From contig CAWBXX010000007.1 of NCBI GenBank assembly GCA_963792885.1, positions 1-64,000 of the forward strand: a DNA stretch of 64,000 nucleotides, in the 5' to 3' direction. Both the position numbers and the translations under genes were made by a program. The notes beneath the pieces are model-generated. The model made no database searches. It was not told the origin of the DNA and worked only from the letters and a program-made list of their open reading frames with translations. Below are positions 27,517-35,368 of this stretch, in pieces (position 1 is the stretch's first letter; every line of letters begins with the position of its first letter). The DNA is from DASWJZ01 sp963792885. GTDB lineage: Bacteria; Pseudomonadota; Alphaproteobacteria; Rhizobiales; Afifellaceae.

Positions 27517-28288
27517 ACCGTCAAACAACGCGAAGTCGAGCCGCCGCAGCTTCCTGCGTGGGCTCGGCGTCGCGACCGGAACGCTGGCGCTCACCGGCTG
27601 CGACGCGCTCTCGCAGGCGCCGTGGTTCCGCAACATCCTCTCTTTCGATGAGCAGGTGACGCGGCGCGTGCAGCGTCTCTTCCTCGGATCGAACGACCTC
27701 GCGCCCGAATACACCGAGGCCGACCTCTCGCCGGTCTTTAAAGCGAACGGCTCGACCTCGCCCGACGACGCCGACTACATGGCAATGGCGGCGAACGGCT
27801 TCGCCGACTGGAAACTGAAGCTCGACGGGCTTGTGGAGAGCCCGCAAGAGTTCTCGCTCGCCGACCTCCGCGCCATGCCCTCGCGCACGCAGATCACCCG
27901 CCACGACTGCGTGGAGGGCTGGAGCTGCATCGGCAAATGGAAGGGCGTGCAGCTGAGCCACGTGCTCGAACAAGTGAAGCTCAAGCCCGAGGCCCGCTAC
28001 ATCGTTTTCCATTGCGCCGACACGCTCTACGGCGAGGCTCTCTACTACGAGAGCATCGGGCTCGAGGACGCCCTCCACCCGCAGACCATTCTCGCCTACG
28101 AGATGAACGACGAGACGCTGCCGGTTGCGCACGGAGCGCCGCTTCGCGTCCGCATCGAGCGGCAGCTCGGCTACAAGATGGCGAAATACATCATGCGCAT
28201 CGAGGCGGTCGACAGCCTCGCCGGCCTCTTCGGCGGCAAGGGCGGCTTCTGGGAAGACCGTGGCTACGAATGGTACGGCGGGATTTGA
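27503..28288 (+). CDS. Tat-exported molybdopterin oxidoreductase (MsrP/sulfite-oxidase-like)
   Basis: A protein of 261 residues. The N-terminus has a twin-arginine signal (SRRSFLRGLGVATGTLAL) followed by a lipobox-like TGCDA. The catalytic domain is the oxidoreductase molybdopterin-binding fold, with the molybdenum-ligating Cys in HDCVEGWSCIGKW, and AYEMNDETLPVAHGAPLRVR near the C-terminus. It resembles MsrP (YedY), but its partner is a b561-like cytochrome, not MsrQ, so its substrate may differ. Electrons would pass between quinone and a periplasmic substrate. Confidence 0.85.
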   Translation: MPRNRPSNNAKSSRRSFLRGLGVATGTLALTGCDALSQAPWFRNILSFDEQVTRRVQRLFLGSNDLAPEYTEADLSPVFKANGSTSPDDADYMAMAANGFADWKLKLDGLVESPQEFSLADLRAMPSRTQITRHDCVEGWSCIGKWKGVQLSHVLEQVKLKPEARYIVFHCADTLYGEALYYESIGLEDALHPQTILAYEMNDETLPVAHGAPLRVRIERQLGYKMAKYIMRIEAVDSLAGLFGGKGGFWEDRGYEWYGGI

Positions 28289-28291
28289 AGC

Positions 28292-29224
28292 TCAGAAGCT
28301 CCAGCGCCGCGCATTGGCGACGAGGAAGTCGCGGAACACGGTGACGCGCGCCGAATCCTTCAGCTCCGCCGGATAGACGAAGAAACCGTCGAAGCTCGGC
28401 ACCTCGTAGTCGGGGAGGATCGGCACGAGCTCCGATTGCGGCCCGACCAAATAGTCGGGAAGGAGCGCGATGCCCACGCCCTTTTCCACCGCGCGGCGGA
28501 TGGCGACGACGTTGTTGACCGAAAAGACCGGCTGGCGCGCACTGCCCGGATCGCGCCCGGCGGTGCACAGCCAATTCATCGTCTTCAGGTAGGTCGGCGC
28601 GTTCTCGCCGAAGATGACGATGCGGTGGCTGTCGATGTCCTCCGTGGTCTTCGGCTCGCCGAAGCGCTTCAGATAGTCGGGCGACGCGTAGACGTGGAAA
28701 TGCAGCGTGAAGAGCCGGCGCTGGATGAGGTCGGGCTGCGTCGGCGCGCGCAGCCGGATCGCCACGTCGGCCTGCCGCATGGCGACGTCGAGCTCCGAGT
28801 CGTCGAGGATCAGCTCGAGCTGGATGCCCGGATAGAGGTCGATGAACTCGTTGATGCGCGAGGTGAGCCAGGTCGAGCCGATCCCGACGGTCGTGGTCAC
28901 GCGCAGCGTGCCGGTCGGCTGACCGCGTGAATCGACGAGCTGTGCGCGCACGTTTTCGAGCTTGAGCACGATGTCGCGCGCGGCGCGCATCAGAAGCTCG
29001 CCTTCCTCGGTGAGGATCAGCCCGCGAGCATGGCGATGGAAAAGCGGCGTCCCGAGCTCCTGCTCGAGCGCGCTCACCTGCCGGCTCACCGCCGACTGGC
29101 TCATGTTGAGCATCTCGCCGGCGCGCGTGAACGAGCCCTCCTGGGCCGCCGCATGGAAGATGCGCAGCTTGTCCCAGTCGATCTCGCCGCGTTGTACGGG
29201 CGGTCCCGGCTCCTGAACGTTCAA
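28292..29224 (-). CDS. LysR-family transcriptional regulator
   Basis: A protein of 310 residues. The N-terminal helix-turn-helix is AAQEGSFTRAGEMLNMSQSA followed by VSRQVSALEQELGTPLFHRH. The effector domain follows with GTLRVTTTVGIGSTWLTSRI. Length is normal. In alphaproteobacteria this regulator is often next to trxB, as here, with seven bases between them. Effector and targets are unknown. Confidence 0.85.
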   Translation of the reverse strand: MNVQEPGPPVQRGEIDWDKLRIFHAAAQEGSFTRAGEMLNMSQSAVSRQVSALEQELGTPLFHRHARGLILTEEGELLMRAARDIVLKLENVRAQLVDSRGQPTGTLRVTTTVGIGSTWLTSRINEFIDLYPGIQLELILDDSELDVAMRQADVAIRLRAPTQPDLIQRRLFTLHFHVYASPDYLKRFGEPKTTEDIDSHRIVIFGENAPTYLKTMNWLCTAGRDPGSARQPVFSVNNVVAIRRAVEKGVGIALLPDYLVGPQSELVPILPDYEVPSFDGFFVYPAELKDSARVTVFRDFLVANARRWSF

Positions 29225-29230
29225 GCGGTC

Positions 29231-30196
29231 TTACTCCGCTGCTTCGCGCGTCGCTTCTACGCTGAACAGGTACTTCTCCGCCTCAAGCGCCGCCATGCAG
29301 CCCAGACCTGCTGCGGTGACGGCTTGGCGGAACACCTCGTCGGTCACGTCGCCGGCCGCGAATACGCCTGGAACACTGGTCACGGTCGAGCCCGGCGCCG
29401 TCCAGATGTAGCCGCTCGGCTTGAGCTCGAGCTGCTCCCTGAACAGAGAAACCGCCGGTTCATGACCTATAGCAATGAATATGCCGTCAACGGCGACGTC
29501 GGACTTTTCGCCGGTTTTCACGTTCCTGAGACGTGCCCCCGTTACCTCCGGCGGGAAGCCGCCTTTTCCCAGCACCTCGTCGAGCGTGGCGTCCCAGACG
29601 ACGTCGACATTGTCGCGGGCCAGAAGCCGCTCCTGCATGATGCGCTCGGCGCGGAACGAATCGCGCCGGTGGACGACCGTCACCTTGCGGGCCAAGTGCG
29701 AGAGGTAGATCGCTTCCTCGACCGCGGTGTTGCCGCCGCCGACGACGAGCACGTCCTTTCTCTTGAAGAAGAAGCCGTCGCAGGTGGCGCAGGCGGAGAC
29801 GCCGAAACCTTTGAAGCGCTCCTCGGATGGCAGGCCAAGCCAGCGAGCCTGCGCGCCGGTCGCGACGATGAGCACGTCGGCGTTCCAAACGTCGCCGCTG
29901 TCGAGCTTCAAGCGGAAGGGGCGGTGACGGATGTCCGCTTCGACCACCGTATCGGAGATCATGCGGGTGCCGACATGCTCTGCCTGCGCGCGCATCTGCT
30001 CCATCAGCCACGGGCCCTGGATCACGTCGGCAAAGCCCGGATAGTTCTCGACGTCGGTGGTAATGGTCATCTGTCCGCCGGGCTGCAGGCCGGCGATCAG
30101 CACCGGCTCGAGCATTGCCCGCGCCGCATAGATCGCCGCCGTGTATCCGGCCGGGCCGGAACCGAGGATCAGGACCTTCGCGTGATGTTCAGCCAT
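29231..30196 (-). CDS. trxB: Thioredoxin reductase
   Basis: A protein of 321 residues. It has the FAD fold VLILGSGPAGYTAAIYAARA, the redox pair Cys136/Cys139 in SACATCDG, the NADPH fold VLVVGGGNTAVEEAIYLSHL with HRRDSFRA, and the second FAD motif VPGVFAAGDVTDEVFRQAVT. These are the full set for low-molecular-weight bacterial TrxB, which reduces thioredoxin with NADPH. It lies between the 2OG oxygenase and LysR genes in one strand. Confidence 0.95.
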   Translation of the reverse strand: MAEHHAKVLILGSGPAGYTAAIYAARAMLEPVLIAGLQPGGQMTITTDVENYPGFADVIQGPWLMEQMRAQAEHVGTRMISDTVVEADIRHRPFRLKLDSGDVWNADVLIVATGAQARWLGLPSEERFKGFGVSACATCDGFFFKRKDVLVVGGGNTAVEEAIYLSHLARKVTVVHRRDSFRAERIMQERLLARDNVDVVWDATLDEVLGKGGFPPEVTGARLRNVKTGEKSDVAVDGIFIAIGHEPAVSLFREQLELKPSGYIWTAPGSTVTSVPGVFAAGDVTDEVFRQAVTAAGLGCMAALEAEKYLFSVEATREAAE

Positions 30197-30209
30197 CGGT
30201 ACCGACGCC

Positions 30210-30842
30210 TCAGCTCGCCTTGCGGAAAGGGTTGAGCTTCTTGATCGTGGAAGAGATGCGGTGCCGGCCTTGCTCGCGCGCGACGACCGACTGGTCCGTC
30301 ACCCAGTTCATCTGCACCGCGCGGCGCTGGCCGTCGAAGGGCAGGTGCCCGTGCCAGGAATTGTCCGAGCGGCGGAAGACGAGGAGCGTGCCGCCGTGCG
30401 GTGGAACCTCTTCGACGTAGTCTTCAACGTCGGTGCCGTTCTTGAGGATGCGTAGCCGCCCGCCGTCCTTGTCCCACTTCTCGTTCATGTAGAGGAGAAC
30501 GGTGATGATCTTCGTCGTGGAATCGGTGTGGATCCTGCCGTCGGTTGGGCGGCAGGCGCCGCGCACCGTGAACATTGTCGGGCGCGAGGAGAGGTCGACG
30601 CCGAACTTCTTCTCGATCGCGTTGCGGAATTCTGGGCCGTCGAGCTCGTCGATCAGCGCCTCGAAATGACCGCGAATCTCGACCTCGGTCAGCGGGTGCG
30701 AGCCCGGCCCCGGAACCGCTGGGTAGTCGTCGACGACGCTGCGGAACTGGTCGGCGCGCACGAAGTCGGGAACCACGAGATAGTCGTAGGGCTCGTGTTT
30801 CAGCGGCGTGCGAACGAGCGCGGCGATATCGAGATAGGCCAT
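30210..30842 (-). CDS. 2OG-Fe(II) oxygenase, prolyl-hydroxylase-like
   Basis: A protein of 210 residues, start MAYLDIAALVRT. The iron site is His and Asp in GRIHTDSTTKIIT, with the distal His in NSWHGHLPFDGQRRAVQMNW, where the following Arg binds 2-oxoglutarate. The jelly-roll strands are ITVLLYMNEKWDKDGGRLRI and HGGTLLVFRRSDN. The substrate is unknown. It is 13 bases before trxB. A related protein is coded divergently at 31096-31767. Confidence 0.8.
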   Translation of the reverse strand: MAYLDIAALVRTPLKHEPYDYLVVPDFVRADQFRSVVDDYPAVPGPGSHPLTEVEIRGHFEALIDELDGPEFRNAIEKKFGVDLSSRPTMFTVRGACRPTDGRIHTDSTTKIITVLLYMNEKWDKDGGRLRILKNGTDVEDYVEEVPPHGGTLLVFRRSDNSWHGHLPFDGQRRAVQMNWVTDQSVVAREQGRHRISSTIKKLNPFRKAS

Positions 30843-31095
30843 GATCCCCAACCGGTCCGAGGGCGCCGCTCGAAAGCCGGCGGCTGGCCCGGACGTGAGA
30901 TAGTGGAAGGCGGCGCAGGCTTCAAGAATGCGCGTGGCCGCGGCCCACAGGCTCCGCCAAAGGGAAATGCGTCGCCACGCACCCTGGACAGGTGGCGGTG
31001 AAGTCCCCTAGATCGGGCCTTGCGGGTGCGTCTGTCGCGGAATCCCATAGGGCAGGGGCTTTGCGCGCGGCGCTTGGGAATTCGAGGGACAATTG

Positions 31096-31767
31096 ATGAG
31101 CACGCTCTCCGACAAGATCAAGAAGAGACTGACGGAGTCGGTCGATACGGCGGACGTGCACGCGGAACCTTATCGCCACTGGGTCTTGCGGCACGTGCTT
31201 CCCGAACCGGTCTTCGAAAACCTGAAGGCAATGCCGTTTCCGGTCGCCGATCTCGGCGGCGTCTCCGGAACGCGCGAGGCGCACAATGCCGACCGCATCT
31301 ATTTCTCCGGCGCCAACCTCGACGCCTTCGAGAACGCGCGCGCGACCGCCGAGGCCTTCCAAGACCCGGAAATCGTCGCGCACCTGGCAGGCGTGTTCGG
31401 CGCGCCGCTCGAGAACACCTACGTGCGCATCGAGTACGCACAGGACACCGACGGGTTCTGGCTGAAGCCGCACACCGACATCGGCGTGAAGATGTTCACG
31501 ATGCTGATCTACATGTCGGACGACCCGCGCCACTCCGATCTCGGCACCGACATCTATGCCGACGAGAACACACATGTAGGCCGTTCGCCGTTCGAGCCGA
31601 ACTCCGCAATGATATTCGTGCCCGCTAAGAACACGTGGCATGGCTTCGAGAAGCGGCCGATCCACGGCGTCAGGCGCTCCATCATCGTCAACTACGTGAC
31701 GAACGAGTGGCGCGCGCGCGACCAGCTGGCTTTTCCACAAGCGCCCGTCGCGGCGGAGGCGGCCTAA
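31096..31767 (+). CDS. 2OG-Fe(II) oxygenase, second paralogue
   Basis: A protein of 223 residues, start MSTLSDKIKKRLTES. Iron ligands are in LKPHTDIGVKMFTMLIYMSD and, distally, KNTWHGFEKRPIHGVRRSII, with the Arg for 2-oxoglutarate. It shares the order of motifs with the 30.2-30.8 kb protein but is clearly diverged. It also has ENTYVRIEYAQDTDGFWLKP. Substrate unknown. The 253-bp gap between the two divergent genes is the likely shared regulatory region. Its stop overlaps the TetR gene stop by four bases. Confidence 0.8.
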   Translation: MSTLSDKIKKRLTESVDTADVHAEPYRHWVLRHVLPEPVFENLKAMPFPVADLGGVSGTREAHNADRIYFSGANLDAFENARATAEAFQDPEIVAHLAGVFGAPLENTYVRIEYAQDTDGFWLKPHTDIGVKMFTMLIYMSDDPRHSDLGTDIYADENTHVGRSPFEPNSAMIFVPAKNTWHGFEKRPIHGVRRSIIVNYVTNEWRARDQLAFPQAPVAAEAA

Positions 31768-32390
31768 GCGCGGGCGCGGCCTTTCTTCGGACCGGGTTTT
31801 GCCGCTGCCCGGCCGAGTGCTCCGTTGATCAGCCGCCAGACTCCGTCGAAGGCGGCGTCGCCCGCGGCGCTGTCGGTCCACTCCGACGCGTGCGCCGGAT
31901 TGTGGAAGCGCACGGTGGCGTCGAAGATGGCGCGGGCGGTGGCTTCAGGGTCGACCGGAGCAAACTCGCCGCCGGCCACGCCGTCGGCGATGATCCTCTG
32001 AAGCTGCGCGACGAGCGCCTCGACGTGATGCGTTACGACGCTGTGCGATTGCGAAAAGATCGCCTGGTAGGTGGCGAAGAGCTCCGGCTCGGCGAGCACC
32101 TTCTGCCGCTTCGCGGCGATCAGCGCCTGAAGCCAGCGACGCAGGCGCTTCGCAGCCGGCTCCGCGGCATCGGCGATCGCGGCGAGTGGGTCTGAGACGC
32201 GCCTCAGCCAACGCTCGGTCACGGCGTCGCGCAGTGCCGCCTTGCTCGGGAAATGCCGGTAGACGCTGCCGTGGCTGACGCCGAGCGCGCGCGCGACGTC
32301 GACGACGTTGGCCTTTTCCGGGCCGAAACGGCGGAGGACCTCCTCGGCAGCGTCGAGTACCTGCTCCGCTGTCAGCGGCTGGTCATTCAC
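31764..32390 (-). CDS. TetR-family transcriptional regulator
   Basis: A protein of 208 residues. The DNA-binding part is AAEEVLRRFGPEKANVVDVA then RALGVSHGSVYRHFPSKAAL, a standard TetR helix-turn-helix. The rest is an all-helical ligand domain. Its start overlaps the stop of the aldo/keto reductase gene (ATGA), so it is the second gene of that operon. It probably represses the operon through the palindrome at 33441-33468. Confidence 0.85.
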   Translation of the reverse strand: MNDQPLTAEQVLDAAEEVLRRFGPEKANVVDVARALGVSHGSVYRHFPSKAALRDAVTERWLRRVSDPLAAIADAAEPAAKRLRRWLQALIAAKRQKVLAEPELFATYQAIFSQSHSVVTHHVEALVAQLQRIIADGVAGGEFAPVDPEATARAIFDATVRFHNPAHASEWTDSAAGDAAFDGVWRLINGALGRAAAKPGPKKGRARA

Positions 32391-33397
32391 GCGGCCGTCC
32401 TTTTCAGCTCGCTGTCGAGCATGGCCATCTGTTGGGCGTTGTAGCGCTCACCAGCGGCAGCACCCTTTGGCACAGCGCGCTCGATGCGCGCAATGTCATC
32501 GGGGCCGACGTCAAAGTCCAGGGCGCCGAGCGCCTCCTCAAGGCGGTCGCGGCTGCGGGCGCCGATCAGCGGTATGATGTCCCCACCCTTGGCGAGCACC
32601 CAGGCGATGGCGACCTGTGCGACGGTCGCGGCGCGTGCCTCGGCGACCTCACGCAGCGCCTCGACGAGCGCGAGGTTGCGGTCGACGTTCTCCGCCTGAA
32701 AACGCGGCGCCATCGCGCGGAAGTCGCCCGGGGTGTTCGCGCGCTCCTTCGACCAGTGACCACTGATCAGCCCGCGCGACAGGACGCCATAGGCGGTGAT
32801 GCCGATGCCGAGCTCTCGGCAGGTCGGCAGGATGTCGTCCTCAATGCCGCGCGAGATCAGCGAATACTCGATCTGCAGGTCGACGATCGGATGCACCGCA
32901 TGCGCCCGCCGGATGGTCTCCGAGCCGACCTCCGAAAGGCCGATGTGGCGTACATAGCCGGCCTTTACCATTTCTGCGATGCCGCCGACCGTCTCCTCGA
33001 TCGACACGTTCGGGTCGAGCCGAGCAGGGCGGTAGATGTCGATATGGTCGGTGCCGAGCCTTTGCAGCGAATAGGAGAGGAAGTTCTTCACCACGGCCGG
33101 CCGCGCGTCGTATCCGCTCCAAGAATTATCGGGGCCGCGCAGCGCCCCGAACTTCACGCTGATCAGAACCTCGTCGCGGGCGCGGCTCTTCAGCGCCTCG
33201 CCGATCAGCATCTCGTTGTGGCCCATGCCGTAGAAGTCGCCAGTGTCGAGCAGGTTGATGCCGGCGTCGAGCGCGGCGTGGATGGTAGCGATGCTCTCGC
33301 CACGGTCTGCCGGGCCGTACGACCCCGACATGGCCATGCAGCCGAGGCCGATCCTGGAGACGTTCGGGCCGGTCGACCCGAGCGGAAGAATTCTCAT
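32387..33397 (-). CDS. Aldo/keto reductase
   Basis: A protein of 336 residues. Catalytic residues are visible: Asp and Tyr in NLLDTGDFYGMGHNEMLIGE, Lys in VLISVKFGALRG; the usual His appears displaced (HIDIYRPARLDPNVSIEETV where many members have HIDLYYQHR). Cofactor contacts are in IPLIGARSRDRLEEALGALD. It uses NADPH to reduce carbonyl compounds; the substrate is unknown. It heads an operon with TetR. Confidence 0.85.
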   Translation of the reverse strand: MRILPLGSTGPNVSRIGLGCMAMSGSYGPADRGESIATIHAALDAGINLLDTGDFYGMGHNEMLIGEALKSRARDEVLISVKFGALRGPDNSWSGYDARPAVVKNFLSYSLQRLGTDHIDIYRPARLDPNVSIEETVGGIAEMVKAGYVRHIGLSEVGSETIRRAHAVHPIVDLQIEYSLISRGIEDDILPTCRELGIGITAYGVLSRGLISGHWSKERANTPGDFRAMAPRFQAENVDRNLALVEALREVAEARAATVAQVAIAWVLAKGGDIIPLIGARSRDRLEEALGALDFDVGPDDIARIERAVPKGAAAGERYNAQQMAMLDSELKRTAA

Positions 33398-33427
33398 GAC
33401 GCTTCTCCACCGTGATGCTGTTGGTGG

Positions 33428-33468
33428 CTAATAGAGCATCGACTGACAGATGTCAATATCTGTCAGTC
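33428..33468 (-). promoter_or_regulatory. Promoter and TetR-type operator of the aldo/keto reductase operon
   Basis: An 11-base perfect inverted repeat, GACTGACAGAT and ATCTGTCAGTC with a six-base centre, covers 33441-33468. On the minus strand a -35 TTGACA (33451-33456) overlaps its centre and a -10 TATTAG (33428-33433) follows after 17 bases. The start codon is 31 bases on, with a GGAG site. A repressor bound here would block polymerase. Confidence 0.7.
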
Positions 33469-34438
33469 AATCTTCAATCCCGAGCATCTCGCGGATGCGC
33501 TGTGCCGGCTCCGCTGCGGGATAGATCGGCCGCCGGCCGACGAAGCTCCAGTCAAGATCGTCGCGCCGTATCGGTGATACGAGGCCTTCGGCAATGATGC
33601 GTTCCAGGAACGCCTCGTGCCGCGCGCCCTGTCCGTGGAGACGCAGCACGTGCGCCGGCCGGCCCGTGGCGAGCGCCTCGGAGACCATCGAGATCGACTC
33701 GGCGGTGACGATCAGCCGGTCGGCGAGCGCGAGGATGCCGAAATAGGGGTTGTCGCCGGTCTCGTCCCAAAGCGTTCCGATCGGCTCGGCGGCGAGGGCG
33801 GCCCGGATAGCTTCCTTAGCGGTGTCGCTGGTTCGCCGCGACGGCGTGACGACGGCGCGCATCCCGTGCTCCGCATGCGCCTTGCGCAGCACCCGGATGA
33901 GTCGTTTCACGATCGACTTCGTCAGGCGATAATTGCCGTTGTTGCCGCCGACGAGGACTCCAAGCAGCGGTCGGCCATCGGCGCAGAGGCGGCTTCGCCA
34001 ATCCGCGCGCGCTTCCGCCAGACGCTCGGGCGTGACGCGGTGAAGCGCAGTCGGCACCTCAACGACATTCGGGCCCTGCACGCGGTCATGCGGCATCGCT
34101 GCGACGAGATCGAACTTGGCGCGGGCGAATTCCGGGTTTTGCACGTAGGCGGCAAAAGTGCGTCCGCGCGAGAGGCGCTTCACCGCGAGCGCTGCCCCGA
34201 TAGACCGGCGGCCGCAGCCGACGATAAGCCGCGGCCATGGAGGCAGGAGCTGATCGCCGGAGGGATCGAGCGCAGAGAGTGGCATCGGGAGCAGCCCGCC
34301 CGGCAGCGACGCCCATGGCCGCCGCACGACGATCCGCTTCTCCTCGATCGGCAAGCCGACGGCCTCTGCAAGCCCCAGCGCCTGGCTGCGCATGCCGGCC
34401 TCGCCGGTCGTGAGCACCCAGCAGACGTCAGTGCTCAT
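33467..34438 (-). CDS. ELM1/GtrOC1-family protein
   Basis: A protein of 323 residues. It starts MSTDVCWVLTTGEAGMRSQA and contains LIVGCGRRSIGAALAVKRLS, GVLVGGNNGNYRLTKSIVKR and LADRLIVTAESISMVSEALA. This is the family named after plant mitochondrial ELM1; bacterial members have a glycosyltransferase-like fold and no proven role. Its last bases overlap the operator of the next operon. The gene is complete. Confidence 0.75.
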   Translation of the reverse strand: MSTDVCWVLTTGEAGMRSQALGLAEAVGLPIEEKRIVVRRPWASLPGGLLPMPLSALDPSGDQLLPPWPRLIVGCGRRSIGAALAVKRLSRGRTFAAYVQNPEFARAKFDLVAAMPHDRVQGPNVVEVPTALHRVTPERLAEARADWRSRLCADGRPLLGVLVGGNNGNYRLTKSIVKRLIRVLRKAHAEHGMRAVVTPSRRTSDTAKEAIRAALAAEPIGTLWDETGDNPYFGILALADRLIVTAESISMVSEALATGRPAHVLRLHGQGARHEAFLERIIAEGLVSPIRRDDLDWSFVGRRPIYPAAEPAQRIREMLGIED

Positions 34439-34486
34439 AGACCCCTTGCGTCCACGTTGCGGAAGGAAATGCGGCTGTTCCGGAAA

Positions 34487-34636
34487 TCAAGAGATGTGCT
34501 GGACAATGGTGGTCGTGTTGACGCCGTCCTCGATGAGCGGCTCGGAATGCAGACGCGTGGAAAGACGCACGAGCGCTACCGCGATCACGATCGCGTAGAC
34601 GATGCGGCGGAGCGCCGCGGAACGGAAAAGCGACAT
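34487..34636 (-). CDS. Possible small membrane protein
   Basis: A 49-residue frame starts MSLFRSAALRRIVYAIVIAV, giving one membrane helix after a basic start, and ends DGVNTTTIVQHIS. It begins 12 bases after a strong hairpin. The ribosome site is weak. I cannot assign a function. Confidence 0.4.
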   Translation of the reverse strand: MSLFRSAALRRIVYAIVIAVALVRLSTRLHSEPLIEDGVNTTTIVQHIS

Positions 34637-34647
34637 CGCAAGAATCC

Positions 34648-34676
34648 GAAGCGCCGGGGACTCACCCCGGCGCTTC
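34648..34676 (-). terminator. Strong hairpin after the TPR gene
   Basis: A 12-base perfect inverted repeat, GAAGCGCCGGGG and CCCCGGCGCTTC, with a five-base loop. It follows the TPR gene stop by about 40 bases on the minus strand. The T-run is weak on both sides. Confidence 0.55.
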
Positions 34677-34717
34677 AAGACTATTCGCTTCGCGCGCGGC
34701 GGAAAAGCGCCGGGCGG

Positions 34718-35239
34718 TCAGATGTTGGCTGCGGCGATCGCCTCGGCAAGGTCGCCGTAGGGCTCGCAGGTTGTGCCGCAGCGCTTCTCGATCTCGCTGA
34801 GCTGCTGCTTGGCGCTGACGACGTCGCCTTTCACCAGATAGGCTTCGCCGAGATACTCGCGCACAAGGGTGTAGTTGGGATCGAGCGCAACCGCCTTCAG
34901 GTAGTAGCCGATGCCCTCGTCGACTCGGCCGAGCTTGCGCGTCGCATAGCCGCGATAGTTGAGCGCTTCGGCGGTGTTCGGGTTCTGCAGGCGGTCCAGC
35001 GTGGCGAGCGCCTCTTCGTAGCGCCCTTCCTTGGCGAGCACGTAGGCGTAAGTCGTCAGCGACTGGTCGTCGATCAGGTTCGACTGCGCGTCGACGCACA
35101 TCTGCTTCTGCTGGCTATAGACCTGGCCGCGCGGGCAGGTCGGGGTGTTCGTGCTGCCGCTGTCGCCGGCGGCGAACGCGGGCGCTGTGACCATGCCGCC
35201 AGCGAGAAGGCTCGCGGTGAGGGCAATGACAAGCTTCAT
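34718..35239 (-). CDS. Exported TPR protein
   Basis: A protein of 173 residues. The signal peptide is MKLVIALTASLLAGGMVTAP, cut after AFA. Mature TPR units are TYAYVLAKEGRYEEALATLD, ALNYRGYATRKLGRVDEGIG and YTLVREYLGEAYLVKGDVVS. There are two cysteine pairs (CPRGQVYSQQKQMC and CGTTC) that may form disulfides. It is a periplasmic scaffold-type protein of unknown role. The start is the Met of the signal peptide. Confidence 0.8.
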   Translation of the reverse strand: MKLVIALTASLLAGGMVTAPAFAAGDSGSTNTPTCPRGQVYSQQKQMCVDAQSNLIDDQSLTTYAYVLAKEGRYEEALATLDRLQNPNTAEALNYRGYATRKLGRVDEGIGYYLKAVALDPNYTLVREYLGEAYLVKGDVVSAKQQLSEIEKRCGTTCEPYGDLAEAIAAANI

Positions 35240-35368
35240 GGGGGCCTCATCAGTGTGCCATCGAAGCGGCGAAAGCCGCCTCGGCGAAATCATACGATAG
35301 AGCCCTTCTCAAGTGGCGTCACGCTGGCGTGATATACGCCGGCGCGCCGCCCGCTTTTTGCCGTCAGC

